The position numbers and the translations under genes are program-made. From Balneolales bacterium (GTDB lineage: Bacteria; Bacteroidota; Rhodothermia; Balneolales; Natronogracilivirgulaceae), in NCBI GenBank assembly GCA_007133875.1, contig SLLW01000277.1:1-10279 (forward strand): a DNA stretch of 10,279 bases, in the 5' to 3' direction. Positions 1 through 7,540 of the stretch are shown in pieces. The notes below the pieces were generated by a model. The model made no database searches. It saw only the letters and a program-made list of their open reading frames with translations, and was not told the origin of the DNA. Every line of letters starts with the position of its first letter. Position 1 is the first letter of the stretch.

Positions 1-1144
1 CATCGTGATCATGAAGCTGCGAGGTATCCAACCGGGGGGGTATGTCACGCAACGTTGCCTGCTCCGCCATATAACCGGCAAAAACCTGCGGACCCCGAAT
101 CCAAAGTGATCCGGAATTATGGATCCCTGAATTGTGAGATCCGGTATCATGAGCCTTGGTATTACCATGATCCCTGGAATCATGGAGTCTGGAATCATGG
201 AACCCGACAATCCGGCGCTCATCATCCAGAATAATCACATCATGGCCCGGGAACAGAGTCCCAACCGATTCAGCCGGACTCAATCCATCCCGATTCTGTG
301 CCGCAACCTGCCCGCATGTTTCTGTCATACCGTAGCTGAAAACGACAGGCCATCCCAGATCCCGCGCTCTTTGAATAAGCTTGGGTGGTGCCGGCCCGCC
401 ACCGATCAATATCTCCTCGAATTCATTTGGCAAAGACCGGGAGCCATTCGCGTCGAGTAACCTTTTCAGCATCGTAGGTACCAGGGAGATTCTCTTGATC
501 ATGGGGTTCGCAGCAAGATCTTCAAAAATATCGTTCGCATCAAAACGATGCCACAAAAACACCCCTGACCCACTGAGCAGTGCCCGCAAGATGATCGTCA
601 GCCCCCCGGCATGTTGGAGCGGGAGCGGATTTCCCCAAAGTTGTCCCCTTGCCCTTATTGGTTCCGGGAAGGCATGTGATGCCGCTGTTATCATCTGACG
701 CCTCAATAAGGGCACCTTTTTAGGGGTGCCGGAACTGCCGGATGTAAGCAGCCCGCAAAAAAACGTATCGGAAGAAGTATCGGAATTGGCAAAAAGAGCG
801 TCCAGCGGGGTTACGGGCAGGGAAAAATCACCTGGGAAAAGCTGATAGGGTATGTTGGATGAATGAGAAACGGTGATGTCGGGACGGAACAGGCTCAGTG
901 GTTTGTGATCGTCATCACGGTACGGAACAAATGGAATTTGCGCCATCCAGCAGGCGGCCATCCATAGGGATGCCTGAAACCGGTCACTTGTGTCAATTCC
1001 GACAACAGGTGTTTCACTTGATCTGCTTTTAAAAAGATCCCTGACATGATTACATATTGCAGCAAGATCCCGGTAGTACACGGTCAAGTGACCATCGGTA
1101 AGAAATAGAGCATCGGGGTGATATGAGCGGCTAAGCCAGGTCAA
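1..1144 (-). CDS. menE: o-Succinylbenzoate-CoA ligase MenE (3' end cut off by window edge)
   Basis: ANL-superfamily adenylate-forming enzyme that joins o-succinylbenzoate to CoA using ATP in menaquinone synthesis; cytoplasmic. The frame is open from 1144 to base 1, giving 381 codons of a family usually about 450-490 residues long. The ATP-binding loop TSGSSGTPKK is at residues 134-143, the A5 motif YGMTETCGQ at 271-279, and the strand LWIRGPQVFAGYM at 347-359. The catalytic C-terminal subdomain lies outside the window. I chose a TTG start at 1144-1142: it overlaps the menC stop (TTGA), has GGGAG five bases upstream, and gives the family-like N-terminus MTWLSR. No ATG lies in a sensible place. 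Translation is probably coupled to menC. Oddity: residues 316-346, between A5 and the next core strand, are a tandem repeat of five-residue units beginning with His. The MenE assignment rests on the motifs plus the menC and menA neighbours. Confidence 0.9.
   Translation of the reverse strand, partial: MTWLSRSYHPDALFLTDGHLTVYYRDLAAICNHVRDLFKSRSSETPVVGIDTSDRFQASLWMAACWMAQIPFVPYRDDDHKPLSLFRPDITVSHSSNIPYQLFPGDFSLPVTPLDALFANSDTSSDTFFCGLLTSGSSGTPKKVPLLRRQMITAASHAFPEPIRARGQLWGNPLPLQHAGGLTIILRALLSGSGVFLWHRFDANDIFEDLAANPMIKRISLVPTMLKRLLDANGSRSLPNEFEEILIGGGPAPPKLIQRARDLGWPVVFSYGMTETCGQVAAQNRDGLSPAESVGTLFPGHDVIILDDERRIVGFHDSRLHDSRDHGNTKAHDTGSHNSGIHNSGSLWIRGPQVFAGYMAEQATLRDIPPRLDTSQLHDHD
107..199 (-). 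repeat. In-frame 15-bp tandem repeat inside menE
   Basis: Six degenerate units, five of 15 bp and one of 18 bp, read on the minus strand as HDSRL, HDSRD, HGNTKA, HDTGS, HNSGI and HNSGS. Each unit starts with a CAT or CAC codon. The units sit directly side by side with no spacers and keep the menE frame. They fill a surface loop where family members normally have a short Gly/Glu-rich turn before the strand LWIRGP. Part of the array (165-185) is also a near-perfect 21-bp dyad with CCATGAT and ATCATGG arms. Confidence 0.85.
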
Positions 1145-2421
1145 GGTTTCTCCCGGGATATTATTTTGCAGTGTCCACCGGAAACTGTAACAGATTCACG
1201 GAAAGGATACCGGCCCAATCCGGGGGCACCCGGCAAAGAGACGGACGGTGTATCATCTGTGCCATCATTGCGTTGCAGCGACGCTGCAGGATCCGAAGAG
1301 TGAGGAACGGTCTTGTCGTCGCTTCCATCATGTAATGTTATGTCGGATGCGAATAAGCTTCTGGTGGCCAGTCCGTGATCCGCTTCCCGCCAGGAGTCTA
1401 TGTAAGCTGCAATATGGGTGAGAAGCAGGTTTCCGACTGCCGATTCCAGTCCTGATGATACGATGACAGGCAGACCTGTCTGGTTATTATTTTCATTGGT
1501 CCGGTTCGGGGTGGGGGAATCATTTATGATGGCAAGTGTTCTTTTGATTTCGGAAAATGCACCAAAAAGTGTTGGTTTGAGAATCAGGGTATTGGTTGCG
1601 TGATGGGATAGCAGTTTATTCACTGACTCCGGGCTTCGGGCATATTCATCTGATGCAAGGGGAATGCCGTATTTCCCTAATTTTTTTAAATCAGAAACGG
1701 TTGCGTCCTTAAGTGGTTCTTCAATATAGGAAATGCAACTGCTGAGCGGCAAATGGGAACCATTGTGATCAGGAATTGTAGTTTGAGATACCAGGGATTT
1801 AAAAAGTACTTCGGCATCCGGAAGTGAAAACGATGCATTCGCATCAAACCGGAATTTTATTTTGGGGAATTCGTTGCAGACGGTGGTTATGAGTGAAAGG
1901 GCATCCGGTACCGAATCAGGCAGTTTCAATTTTGCAGAGGTGAAACCGGCATTCTGATATTTTTTGATACGGTTAAGCGTCTCCTGCAGACCCGTTATTC
2001 CGATCACGGCATTGCAACGAACCACTGCACGGAAAGTACCTGCTTTCTGTTGCTCCTGTTGCCACCACGAATAAAGCGGAAGACCGGCTTCAAGGGCTTT
2101 TTGTTGTTCGGCAATCATGGAGAGCCCGAACCGGACAGAAGGAAGGGTACTCAGTTCCCCGCAGACGGGTGTTTTCTCCAGAAATTCATTTATTGTTCTG
2201 TTTTGGAAGTGCGTTTGCAGTTCGTCCATGAAACGGTGGAGAAAAACCGTCGCCTGTTCAAGAGTATCCAAAGAGAAACCGGGCAGCGGGGCGATTTCGG
2301 TCCATATGGTTTTTCCATCGCCGAGGATCAAACCCTCTCGCTGCTGAATGGCACCGTCGGCATGTCGCAGTGGTTTGCGAAAAGGGAGCTTATAGCGGTA
2401 CGTGTACAGTTCATTATTCAT
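1141..2421 (-). CDS. menC: o-Succinylbenzoate synthase MenC, with loop insertions
   Basis: Enolase-superfamily dehydratase that converts SHCHC to o-succinylbenzoate, the substrate of MenE. Expected catalytic residues are present: the KxK pair K164/K166 (AKLKL), metal ligands D193 (FDAN), E234 (IEEP) and D258 (SDE), and the second catalytic lysine K282 (ILKPTLFG). SSGLESAVG at 322-330 and the C-terminal GLGRYPF at 401-407 also fit. At 426 residues it is longer than the usual 320-370. The excess sits in three polar, low-complexity stretches: about 212-229, 301-316 and 361-396. All catalytic residues lie outside them, so the enzyme is probably active. The start is ATG at 2421; no good Shine-Dalgarno site precedes it. 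The gene lies 74 bases after menA and overlaps the menE start, which points to one menA-menC-menE transcript. Confidence 0.92.
   Translation of the reverse strand: MNNELYTYRYKLPFRKPLRHADGAIQQREGLILGDGKTIWTEIAPLPGFSLDTLEQATVFLHRFMDELQTHFQNRTINEFLEKTPVCGELSTLPSVRFGLSMIAEQQKALEAGLPLYSWWQQEQQKAGTFRAVVRCNAVIGITGLQETLNRIKKYQNAGFTSAKLKLPDSVPDALSLITTVCNEFPKIKFRFDANASFSLPDAEVLFKSLVSQTTIPDHNGSHLPLSSCISYIEEPLKDATVSDLKKLGKYGIPLASDEYARSPESVNKLLSHHATNTLILKPTLFGAFSEIKRTLAIINDSPTPNRTNENNNQTGLPVIVSSGLESAVGNLLLTHIAAYIDSWREADHGLATRSLFASDITLHDGSDDKTVPHSSDPAASLQRNDGTDDTPSVSLPGAPGLGRYPFRESVTVSGGHCKIISREKP
1150..1154 (-). promoter_or_regulatory. Shine-Dalgarno site that fixes the menE TTG start
   Basis: GGGAG on the minus strand lies inside the last codons of menC, five bases before the TTG at 1144-1142. 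It is one of only two clear ribosome-binding sites in the window and supports the unusual start codon. Confidence 0.6.
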
Positions 2422-2495
2422 GGATCACATGCAGGGGTCAAAAGTGCCAGATAAAAGCAAAAAATCTTTTGCGCTTTACAGGAACCGGTATCCCA

Positions 2496-3374
2496 TCAGG
2501 ATAGTAATATTCCGCCAGAAAAAAGTAGTCCGTATACGGTCATGAACTGTGCGGTTCTGATCAGGATTTTGTTAAAGGCTTTTTTCTCCGTTTCACTCCA
2601 GAAGGTACTCACCAGCAGTGCGCCCCAGGGCAGGAGCAGCATGGGGAGTAAAACCGAAAGGGAGTAAGACTCCCTGAAAAAGAAGTGCGGCGGGATGGCA
2701 AAAGCCATAAGCATCAATACAAGATACTGCCATCGTGCGAACCGTTCGCCAAGAAGGACTGTAAGAGTGTTTTTTCGGACTTTTCGATCAGTGTCAATAT
2801 CCCGGTAATTATTGGCCACAAGAATCATGGTTGAAAGGGCACCGACAGCAAGTGCCGCCCAGAATGACTGAGCGGACCATTGAAGGGCATTAACATAATA
2901 GGTGCCCATCACTGCGGCGATACCGAAGAATAGAAATACAAACAGTTCACCAAGTCCATTATAGGCAAGAGGGTAGGGGCCTCCTGTATAAAGGATTCCA
3001 GCGGCTATTGAAAGCAATCCGATGAGAAGAATCGGCCATCCGGCATGAAAAACAAGGATAAGGCCAAGCAGGAATGCTATTGTGAAGGTGATGGCCGCTG
3101 CGGACAGCATAGATCCCGGCGCAACCGCTCCGCTGGCGGATGCCCTTGTAAATCCAACGCGATCATCAGAATCGGCTCCTTTTCTGAAATCAAAATAATC
3201 GTTAGCGAAATTTGTTCCAATCTGGATAAATATTGCTGACAGCAGTGCGAGAAGGGTGATCCAACCATTGAACAGCCCATGATGCCATGTAAGCGCCGCT
3301 CCGGTCATGACAGGTACAAGGGATGCGGGAAGCGTTCGTAACCGTGCCGCTTCAATCCATACAGAAATATTCAT
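2496..3374 (-). CDS. menA: 1,4-Dihydroxy-2-naphthoate polyprenyltransferase MenA
   Basis: UbiA-family integral membrane prenyltransferase that attaches the polyprenyl tail to 1,4-dihydroxy-2-naphthoate, giving demethylmenaquinone. At 292 residues it has the normal family length. The first Asp-rich motif, NDYFD, is at residues 58-62 within NFANDYFDFRKGAD. The second, NNYRDIDTDRK, is at about 188-198. These bind the Mg-diphosphate of the prenyl donor. Hydrophobic segments fill most of the rest, including about 37-54, 91-109, 113-129, 142-160, 171-187, 216-228, 239-257 and 275-291, consistent with eight or nine membrane helices. The ATG at 3374-3372 begins MNISVWIEAARLRTLPAS, a typical MenA N-terminus, although no Shine-Dalgarno site is visible. 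It is the first gene of the men cluster here and is divergent from the glutamine synthetase gene. Confidence 0.94.
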   Translation of the reverse strand: MNISVWIEAARLRTLPASLVPVMTGAALTWHHGLFNGWITLLALLSAIFIQIGTNFANDYFDFRKGADSDDRVGFTRASASGAVAPGSMLSAAAITFTIAFLLGLILVFHAGWPILLIGLLSIAAGILYTGGPYPLAYNGLGELFVFLFFGIAAVMGTYYVNALQWSAQSFWAALAVGALSTMILVANNYRDIDTDRKVRKNTLTVLLGERFARWQYLVLMLMAFAIPPHFFFRESYSLSVLLPMLLLPWGALLVSTFWSETEKKAFNKILIRTAQFMTVYGLLFSGGILLS

Positions 3375-3448
3375 GTCTATTATTTAAAGATTTAAGAAAA
3401 TCTAATGTTGCTAAAAATACGGAAAAGCAGAGATGTTGCGGAGTCAAA

Positions 3449-3466
3449 TTCAATTGAAAGCGCTTT
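3449..3466. promoter_or_regulatory. Overlapping palindromes, possible regulator site
   Basis: Two perfect 10-bp palindromes overlap by two bases: TTCAATTGAA (3449-3458) and AAAGCGCTTT (3457-3466). The second shares the AAGCGCTT core with two sites upstream of the transporter. TTGAAAGCGCTTTTT differs from the cre consensus WTGNAANCGNWNNCW at one fixed position. It lies 83-100 bases upstream of the proposed -35 hexamer at 3542 and about 90 bases from the menA start, so it could act on either gene. Binding by a LacI-family protein is inference. Confidence 0.4.
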
Positions 3467-3541
3467 TTCAAACAGTATATGGTCGGATTAATTATTTGAT
3501 TGAAAATATTAGTCAAAAGATAAAATACGATTAAAAAAATA

Positions 3542-3569
3542 TGGACTTTTTCTGAATAAGATTTATATT
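3542..3569 (+). promoter_or_regulatory. Putative promoter of the glutamine synthetase III gene
   Basis: TGGACT (3542-3547), a 16-base spacer and TATATT (3564-3569) resemble a sigma-70-type promoter, with four of six and five of six matches to consensus. It would start transcription near 3576 and give a leader of about 45 bases. I saw no match to the Bacteroidetes TTTG/TAnnTTTG pattern here. The region is AT-rich, so chance matches are easy. Confidence 0.35.
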
Positions 3570-3620
3570 GTGTTATCGTCACCAACGTTAGTACAACCGA
3601 AAACCTTAAAGATTTGTTTC

Positions 3621-5822
3621 ATGAGTACAACATATAGAAGATTTGATGCACTGGAAGCTGTCAGAAAAGCTGAAAAGACACTGATAGCAAGGAATGGCAC
3701 GGATTCGAGCAAATTGAATATGAATGTTGCGGAGATATTCGGTGAAAACTGCCTGTCCATCGATACTTTAAAAGAAAGGCTTCCGAAATCAGTTTGGAAA
3801 GTTCTTAAAAAAACCATCCGTGATAATGAGCCGCTGGAACCCAATGTTGCCGATGCCGTAGCGGTTGTTATGAAAGAGTGGGCGTCTGAAAAAGGAGCCA
3901 CTCACTACACGCACTGGTTTCAGCCTCTGACCGGTGCGACGGCCGAGAAGCATGACAGCTTTATCACACCCAACCAGGGTGGCGGAGCAATCACCCAGTT
4001 TTCCGGTGAGGATCTGTTGCGTGGTGAGCCGGATGCATCCAGTTTTCCAAGCGGCGGATTACGACCTACTTTTGAGGCACGCGGTTATACAGCCTGGGAC
4101 CCTACATCTCCCGCATTTATCATTGAAAACGGAAATGGATCAACACTTTGCATCCCGACGGTATTCGCATCGTGGAAAGGGCAATCCCTTGACTTCAAGA
4201 CACCACTCCTGCGATCCACGGAAGCACTAAACCAGCAAGCTCTGCGGGCACTCAAACTTTTTGGACAAGAAGATGTGACATGGGTGAATTCCACTGGTGG
4301 CTATGAACAGGAGTATTTTCTGATTGACCAGGAGTTCTTTTATCGCCGTCCAGACCTCATGACTTCCGGCCGTACTCTGTTTGGAGCACAACCACCGAAA
4401 GGGCAGGAGCTTGACGATCACTACTTCGGGTCCATTCCTGATCGTATCCTCTCGTTTATGCTGGAAGCCGAGCGTGAGCTCTACCGCGTTGGCGTACCGG
4501 TAAAAACCCGCCACAACGAAGTGGCTCCCAGCCAGTTTGAAATAGCACCCGTTTTTGAAAAAGCGAATGTCGCAGCAGATCATCAGCAATTGACCATGAT
4601 TACCCTTAAGAAGGTCGCACGAAAGTACGGTCTGGTCTGTCTGCTCCATGAAAAACCGTTTGCCGGTCTGAATGGCAGTGGAAAACACTTAAATTGGTCC
4701 ATGACAACCAGCAAAGGCGGCAATCTGCTGGAGCCGGGTGATAGTCCTCACGCCAACATGCAGTTCCTCTTCTTCTTTGCGGCTACACTGAAGGGGGTAC
4801 ATAACCATCAGGGATTGTTGCGTGCATCCATTGCCAGCGCCGGAAACGACCATCGTCTCGGAGCTAACGAAGCACCACCGGCCATTCTGTCGGCATACAT
4901 CGGCGAGCAGCTGGAAGATATTGTTTCGCAAATGAAAAACGGCGGGGCAACCAGTTCGAAAGATGGCGGTTTACTTGGCCTGGGAATTCCGGTACTGCCG
5001 AACATTCCGAAACATGCTGGTGATCGCAACCGGACATCACCGTTTGCCTTTACCGGAAATAAATTTGAGTTCCGAGCCGTCGGATCCGAACAGACGGTTT
5101 CCTTCCCGAGTGCCATATTGAATGTTACGGCTGCCGAAGCTATTGAGGCGATGACCGACAGGCTTGAAGAGGAACTTGGTAAAAACGGTGACCTTGAAAA
5201 AGCTTTAAAGGTTGTACTCAAGGAAACCTTCGAAGAGATTGATCCCTTTCTATTCAATGGTGACGGATACTCGGATGAATGGCAAAAGGAAGCAAAAAAA
5301 CGCGGTTTACTGAATCTGAAAACCACATTGGATGCTCTTCCGTATATTGCCTCCGAAAGTACTATCAAACTGTTTGAGAAATACAACGTATTGAGCGAAC
5401 TAGAGCTCGAGTCACGACTCGAAATCTATCTCGAGCAATACTTTATCAAGTTGAATATCGAGGCAGAAACAACCGAGGATATTGCAAGAACCATGGTTAT
5501 TCCGGCAACAATTCGGTATCTCAACGAGATTCTTGCTGTCAGTGACCGCGGTAAAACCACCGGGTTGGATATTTCCACAACCAATGTGCTTGCCAAAGAG
5601 GTGAATGCATTGCTCAGTGACCTGATCAAAGAAGTGGAAAAGCTTGGCAAGGTGAATGCGGATCTTGGTGGAGATACCATCCCCGAGAAAGCGAAACACC
5701 TGGCTGAAGTGGTACTACCTGAAATGAACAAAGTTCGGGTAATCTCCGACAAACTGGAAAAAGTGATAGCGGACGATTACTGGCCGCTTCCGTCTTACCG
5801 CGAAATGCTTTTCGTGAAGTAG
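3621..5822 (+). CDS. glnN: Glutamine synthetase type III (GlnN family)
   Basis: ATP-dependent ligation of ammonia to glutamate; cytoplasmic. The 733 residues fit the GSIII family (about 700-730), far longer than GSI or GSII. The GSIII hallmark [13 protein letters not shown] begins at residue 93. Catalytic-core motifs follow: GGYEQEYF with E229 and E231, [11 protein letters not shown] with E300, [12 protein letters not shown] with H356, and [12 protein letters not shown] at 409-420. [16 protein letters not shown] is the late active-site segment. From about residue 500 the protein becomes helical and charged, as in the GSIII C-terminal domain. I chose ATG at 3621 ([14 protein letters not shown]). 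A GTG at 3570 would add 17 residues with no family resemblance and would overlap the likely promoter. No Shine-Dalgarno site is visible. The gene stands alone, ended by the hairpin at 5848. No PII or ammonium-transporter gene is next to it. Confidence 0.95.
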   Translation: MSTTYRRFDALEAVRKAEKTLIARNGTDSSKLNMNVAEIFGENCLSIDTLKERLPKSVWKVLKKTIRDNEPLEPNVADAVAVVMKEWASEKGATHYTHWFQPLTGATAEKHDSFITPNQGGGAITQFSGEDLLRGEPDASSFPSGGLRPTFEARGYTAWDPTSPAFIIENGNGSTLCIPTVFASWKGQSLDFKTPLLRSTEALNQQALRALKLFGQEDVTWVNSTGGYEQEYFLIDQEFFYRRPDLMTSGRTLFGAQPPKGQELDDHYFGSIPDRILSFMLEAERELYRVGVPVKTRHNEVAPSQFEIAPVFEKANVAADHQQLTMITLKKVARKYGLVCLLHEKPFAGLNGSGKHLNWSMTTSKGGNLLEPGDSPHANMQFLFFFAATLKGVHNHQGLLRASIASAGNDHRLGANEAPPAILSAYIGEQLEDIVSQMKNGGATSSKDGGLLGLGIPVLPNIPKHAGDRNRTSPFAFTGNKFEFRAVGSEQTVSFPSAILNVTAAEAIEAMTDRLEEELGKNGDLEKALKVVLKETFEEIDPFLFNGDGYSDEWQKEAKKRGLLNLKTTLDALPYIASESTIKLFEKYNVLSELELESRLEIYLEQYFIKLNIEAETTEDIARTMVIPATIRYLNEILAVSDRGKTTGLDISTTNVLAKEVNALLSDLIKEVEKLGKVNADLGGDTIPEKAKHLAEVVLPEMNKVRVISDKLEKVIADDYWPLPSYREMLFVK

Positions 5823-5847
5823 TTTGATTGACGCAACAGGAGGAAAA

Positions 5848-5882
5848 AAAAGCCCGGTGTTGTGAGAATGGCCCGGGCTTTT
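5848..5882. terminator. Bidirectional intrinsic terminator
   Basis: A 10-bp perfect stem, AAAAGCCCGG (5848-5857) with CCGGGCTTTT (5873-5882), encloses a 15-base loop. An A-run (5844-5851) lies on the left side and a T-rich tail (TTTTATTTTT) on the right. It therefore reads as a terminator on both strands. It sits 25 bases after the glutamine synthetase stop and 18 bases after the transporter stop, as expected between convergent genes. Confidence 0.9.
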
Positions 5883-5900
5883 ATTTTTCCATTTGTTGGT

Positions 5901-7448
5901 TCACTTGTCGGTATCCATCTTGGAGAGTATGGGTATTTCTATATCCATGTCCGGTTTCTGTTTCTCTTTCACGAAGAACCAGAAAACAGTGGAGAGCGCT
6001 AGCATCGATCCGCAGAGAATGAACAACAGGTTCTGAGTCGGAAACGATTCAATAACAAAACCGAATACAAGGCTTACTATCAGGTGAGGGATAACCACCG
6101 ATAAATTGAAGACCCCCATGAAGAAACCCATCCTGCTCTTGTTGACGTTTTCCGACATAATAGCAAATGGGAGGCTTACAATCGCACCCCATCCAATACC
6201 GGCAAATCCCATCAGAACGTAGAGTATTAACGGATGGGTCACCAGGAAGCTCATCCCGAAATAGGAGAGGGACATGATGGCCATGGCGATCAGATGAACA
6301 CGGGTTCGGCCGATACGGGCTGCCAATGGCTCCAGCACCAGTACAGGAAGCAGAAATCCAATCGTATTGAGCACCGCAAACGATATGTTGATCATCTGGC
6401 CGGTATTCTCAAATCCCAGCGGAACCAACTGGTCTTCCAGGTAAAAAATGATATAGACAAACATCGACTGAACACCGAGCCACGAAAAACCATGGGCCAG
6501 AAAGAGCTTAAAGAGCTGGTCCCATTCGGTGTCATCGTCGTCCAGTAACTTTTTGATTTCCGGATCCTGCCGATTCAGAAATCCAACCTGACGGAAGGCA
6601 TCCACAATGCTGAAAATATGGGTCGCAGCAGCTATTAGGTAGAATGCGATCATTCCATAGATATTGCCGTGTAGCATGATAGCGGTGGTATAAGCCAAAA
6701 CGCTTACGACAAACAACAGGATTGCCCGTCCATAGCTTTTGGCATACAGATGCCCTGATCCCGGAATCAGCATGGAGATGGTGGCAGCCAGCAACGGATC
6801 ACGCCTCCCTTTTGGTCCGTGCTCCTGGCCCTCCAGATACCGGGGCTCTTCAATCAAGAAGGGAGGCACCACCGAAAAGAGCAGGACAACCACCGCTCCG
6901 CCATAAATAAGTATGAAATTGCCGAGTGTTGCACCCACGATGTATACCAGAACACCGAAAAAACCGGAAATCGTCTGCATCCAGGTAAACCCTTTCGTAC
7001 GTTCCCGTCCCTCCGGAGTCACATCAGCAATCAATGAGCGGGTCGGATTGAAACTTACATTAATGGAAACATCCAGCGTTAGCGAAACCAGAATGGCCAC
7101 AAAAAAGATGTTGCCAAAACCGACACTTTGCGAAATAATATCAATATTGGGGAGACTCAAAAGCATCAACGCCGCCAGTGTTCCGCCTATGAGAATAAAC
7201 GGACGCCTTCGGCCATTCCAGACCCAGACGTTGTCACTGATTACGCCAATAATTACCTGGCCGAAAATACCCGCCAACGGTCCGGTAGCCCAGACAATTC
7301 CAATTTCGTAAATCTCCAGATTGAACTCCGTCCTCAGAATCCAGCTGAGTGCGGCGATCTGAATAGCGAGTGCAAACCCCATTGCCGTTGAAGGCAAGGC
7401 AAGCAGTGCGTAAAAGGTGTTGGTCAGCCGTTTTTGAATGTCCAGCAT
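5901..7448 (-). CDS. SLC45/GPH-like MFS sugar transporter with an inserted membrane hairpin
   Basis: Inner-membrane major-facilitator protein, most like the SLC45/sucrose-maltose symporter group; the substrate cannot be read from sequence. The first half has WATGPLAGIFGQ at residues 53-64 followed by SDNVWVWNGRRRPFI at 71-85, the classic loop 2-3 motif. SLIADVTPEGRERTKGF follows at 138-154. The second half has GIGWGAIVSLPFAIMSE (417-433) and RMGFFMGVFNLSVVIPHLI (439-457). The 515 residues exceed the usual 420-460. The excess is a central stretch at about 217-287 that looks like a separate two-helix TM2-type unit: a LIPGSGHLYAKSYGRAILL segment, a second hydrophobic stretch, then IVDAFRQ. An acidic linker LDDDDTEWD follows. 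The start ATG at 7448 has GGAAG seven bases upstream. A LacI-like operator region lies upstream, which fits a carbohydrate-regulated gene. Confidence 0.85.
   Translation of the reverse strand: MLDIQKRLTNTFYALLALPSTAMGFALAIQIAALSWILRTEFNLEIYEIGIVWATGPLAGIFGQVIIGVISDNVWVWNGRRRPFILIGGTLAALMLLSLPNIDIISQSVGFGNIFFVAILVSLTLDVSINVSFNPTRSLIADVTPEGRERTKGFTWMQTISGFFGVLVYIVGATLGNFILIYGGAVVVLLFSVVPPFLIEEPRYLEGQEHGPKGRRDPLLAATISMLIPGSGHLYAKSYGRAILLFVVSVLAYTTAIMLHGNIYGMIAFYLIAAATHIFSIVDAFRQVGFLNRQDPEIKKLLDDDDTEWDQLFKLFLAHGFSWLGVQSMFVYIIFYLEDQLVPLGFENTGQMINISFAVLNTIGFLLPVLVLEPLAARIGRTRVHLIAMAIMSLSYFGMSFLVTHPLILYVLMGFAGIGWGAIVSLPFAIMSENVNKSRMGFFMGVFNLSVVIPHLIVSLVFGFVIESFPTQNLLFILCGSMLALSTVFWFFVKEKQKPDMDIEIPILSKMDTDK
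6588..6800 (-). other. TM2-like hairpin inserted in the transporter's central loop
   Basis: This covers residues 217-287 of the MFS protein. The order is a short amphipathic lead, the PGSGHLYAKSYGRA turn, two hydrophobic stretches (about 241-259 and 262-281) and a closing IVDAFRQVG. The pattern of Pro-Gly-x-Gly-x-Leu-Tyr, then Gly-(R/K)-(A/G), then a final (V/I)-D-A-(F/Y)-R resembles the TM2 and related small membrane domains. It lies where MFS proteins normally have only the cytoplasmic loop between helices 6 and 7. The domain name is inferred by eye. Confidence 0.55.
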
Positions 7449-7455
7449 AAGTACA

Positions 7456-7460
7456 CTTCC
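7456..7460 (-). promoter_or_regulatory. Ribosome-binding site of the transporter gene
   Basis: GGAAG on the minus strand, seven bases before the ATG at 7448-7446. It supports this start codon. Confidence 0.55.
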
Positions 7461-7495
7461 ATGTGATTATCTCTGAATTTGTGAACTCCAACGTC

Positions 7496-7525
7496 ATTGT
7501 CCGGAAGCGCTTTTTTGACAGCCAA
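7496..7525 (-). promoter_or_regulatory. Putative transporter promoter with an operator in its spacer
   Basis: On the minus strand, TTGGCT (7525-7520), an 18-base spacer and GACAAT (7501-7496) each match the sigma-70 hexamers at four of six positions. Transcription would start near 7489, about 40 bases before the ATG. The AAGCGCTT palindrome lies inside the spacer and half of the GCCAAT dyad overlaps the -35, a layout suited to repression. The hexamers are weak matches. Confidence 0.3.
7505..7512. promoter_or_regulatory. AAGCGCTT palindrome, possible half-conserved LacI-type operator
   Basis: This is a perfect 8-bp palindrome with the same core as the strong site at 7542-7553. Its centre is 39 bp away, on the transporter side. 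Its flanks do not extend the symmetry, so alone it would be a weak site. Two sites this close could be bound cooperatively; that is inference. Confidence 0.4.
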
Positions 7526-7534
7526 TAGATTGGC
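7521..7534. promoter_or_regulatory. GCCAAT-AG-ATTGGC inverted repeat
   Basis: Two perfect 6-bp arms flank a 2-bp spacer. Its centre lies midway between the two AAGCGCTT palindromes, 19 and 20 bp from their centres. With a two-base loop it is poorly suited to an RNA hairpin and fits a protein-binding dyad better. No regulator can be named. Confidence 0.4.
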
Positions 7535-7540
7535 TCGGGA

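Larger units (their letters stand above)
3375..3620. other. Divergent intergenic region between menA and the glutamine synthetase III gene
   Basis: This AT-rich stretch of 246 bases must hold the promoters of both genes. It contains the dyad cluster at 3449-3466 and a promoter-like pair at 3542-3569. I saw no RNA gene, terminator or credible small coding region. On the menA side I found no convincing promoter hexamer pair. Confidence 0.7.

Noticed and set aside
107..199. Short repeats that might suggest a CRISPR array
   Set aside because: Units are 15 bp, directly adjacent without spacers, and read in frame through menE.
134..698. Plus-strand open frames at 134-460 and 381-698
   Set aside because: They lie antisense to menE, whose minus-strand frame carries all expected motifs; the first is mostly the repeat read backwards.
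2457..2472. GCAAAA/TTTTGC hairpin between menA and menC as a terminator
   Set aside because: The stem is six mostly A-T pairs with no GC-rich core, and the genes look co-transcribed.
3570..3620. Upstream GTG start for the glutamine synthetase gene
   Set aside because: The added 17 residues do not resemble the family, and the region overlaps the likely promoter and leader.
3375..3620. Riboswitch or glutamine-type RNA in the leader of the glutamine synthetase gene
   Set aside because: The region is AT-rich with no stable helices or known aptamer core that I can see, and the predicted leader is only about 45 bases.
4227..5386. Minus-strand open frames inside the glutamine synthetase gene
   Set aside because: They are antisense to a fully conserved enzyme and show no recognisable domain or own start signal.
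7515..7520. Perfect TTGACA as a plus-strand -35 element for the propeller-amidohydrolase gene
   Set aside because: No acceptable -10 hexamer lies 16-18 bases downstream, and the gene start is over 180 bases away.
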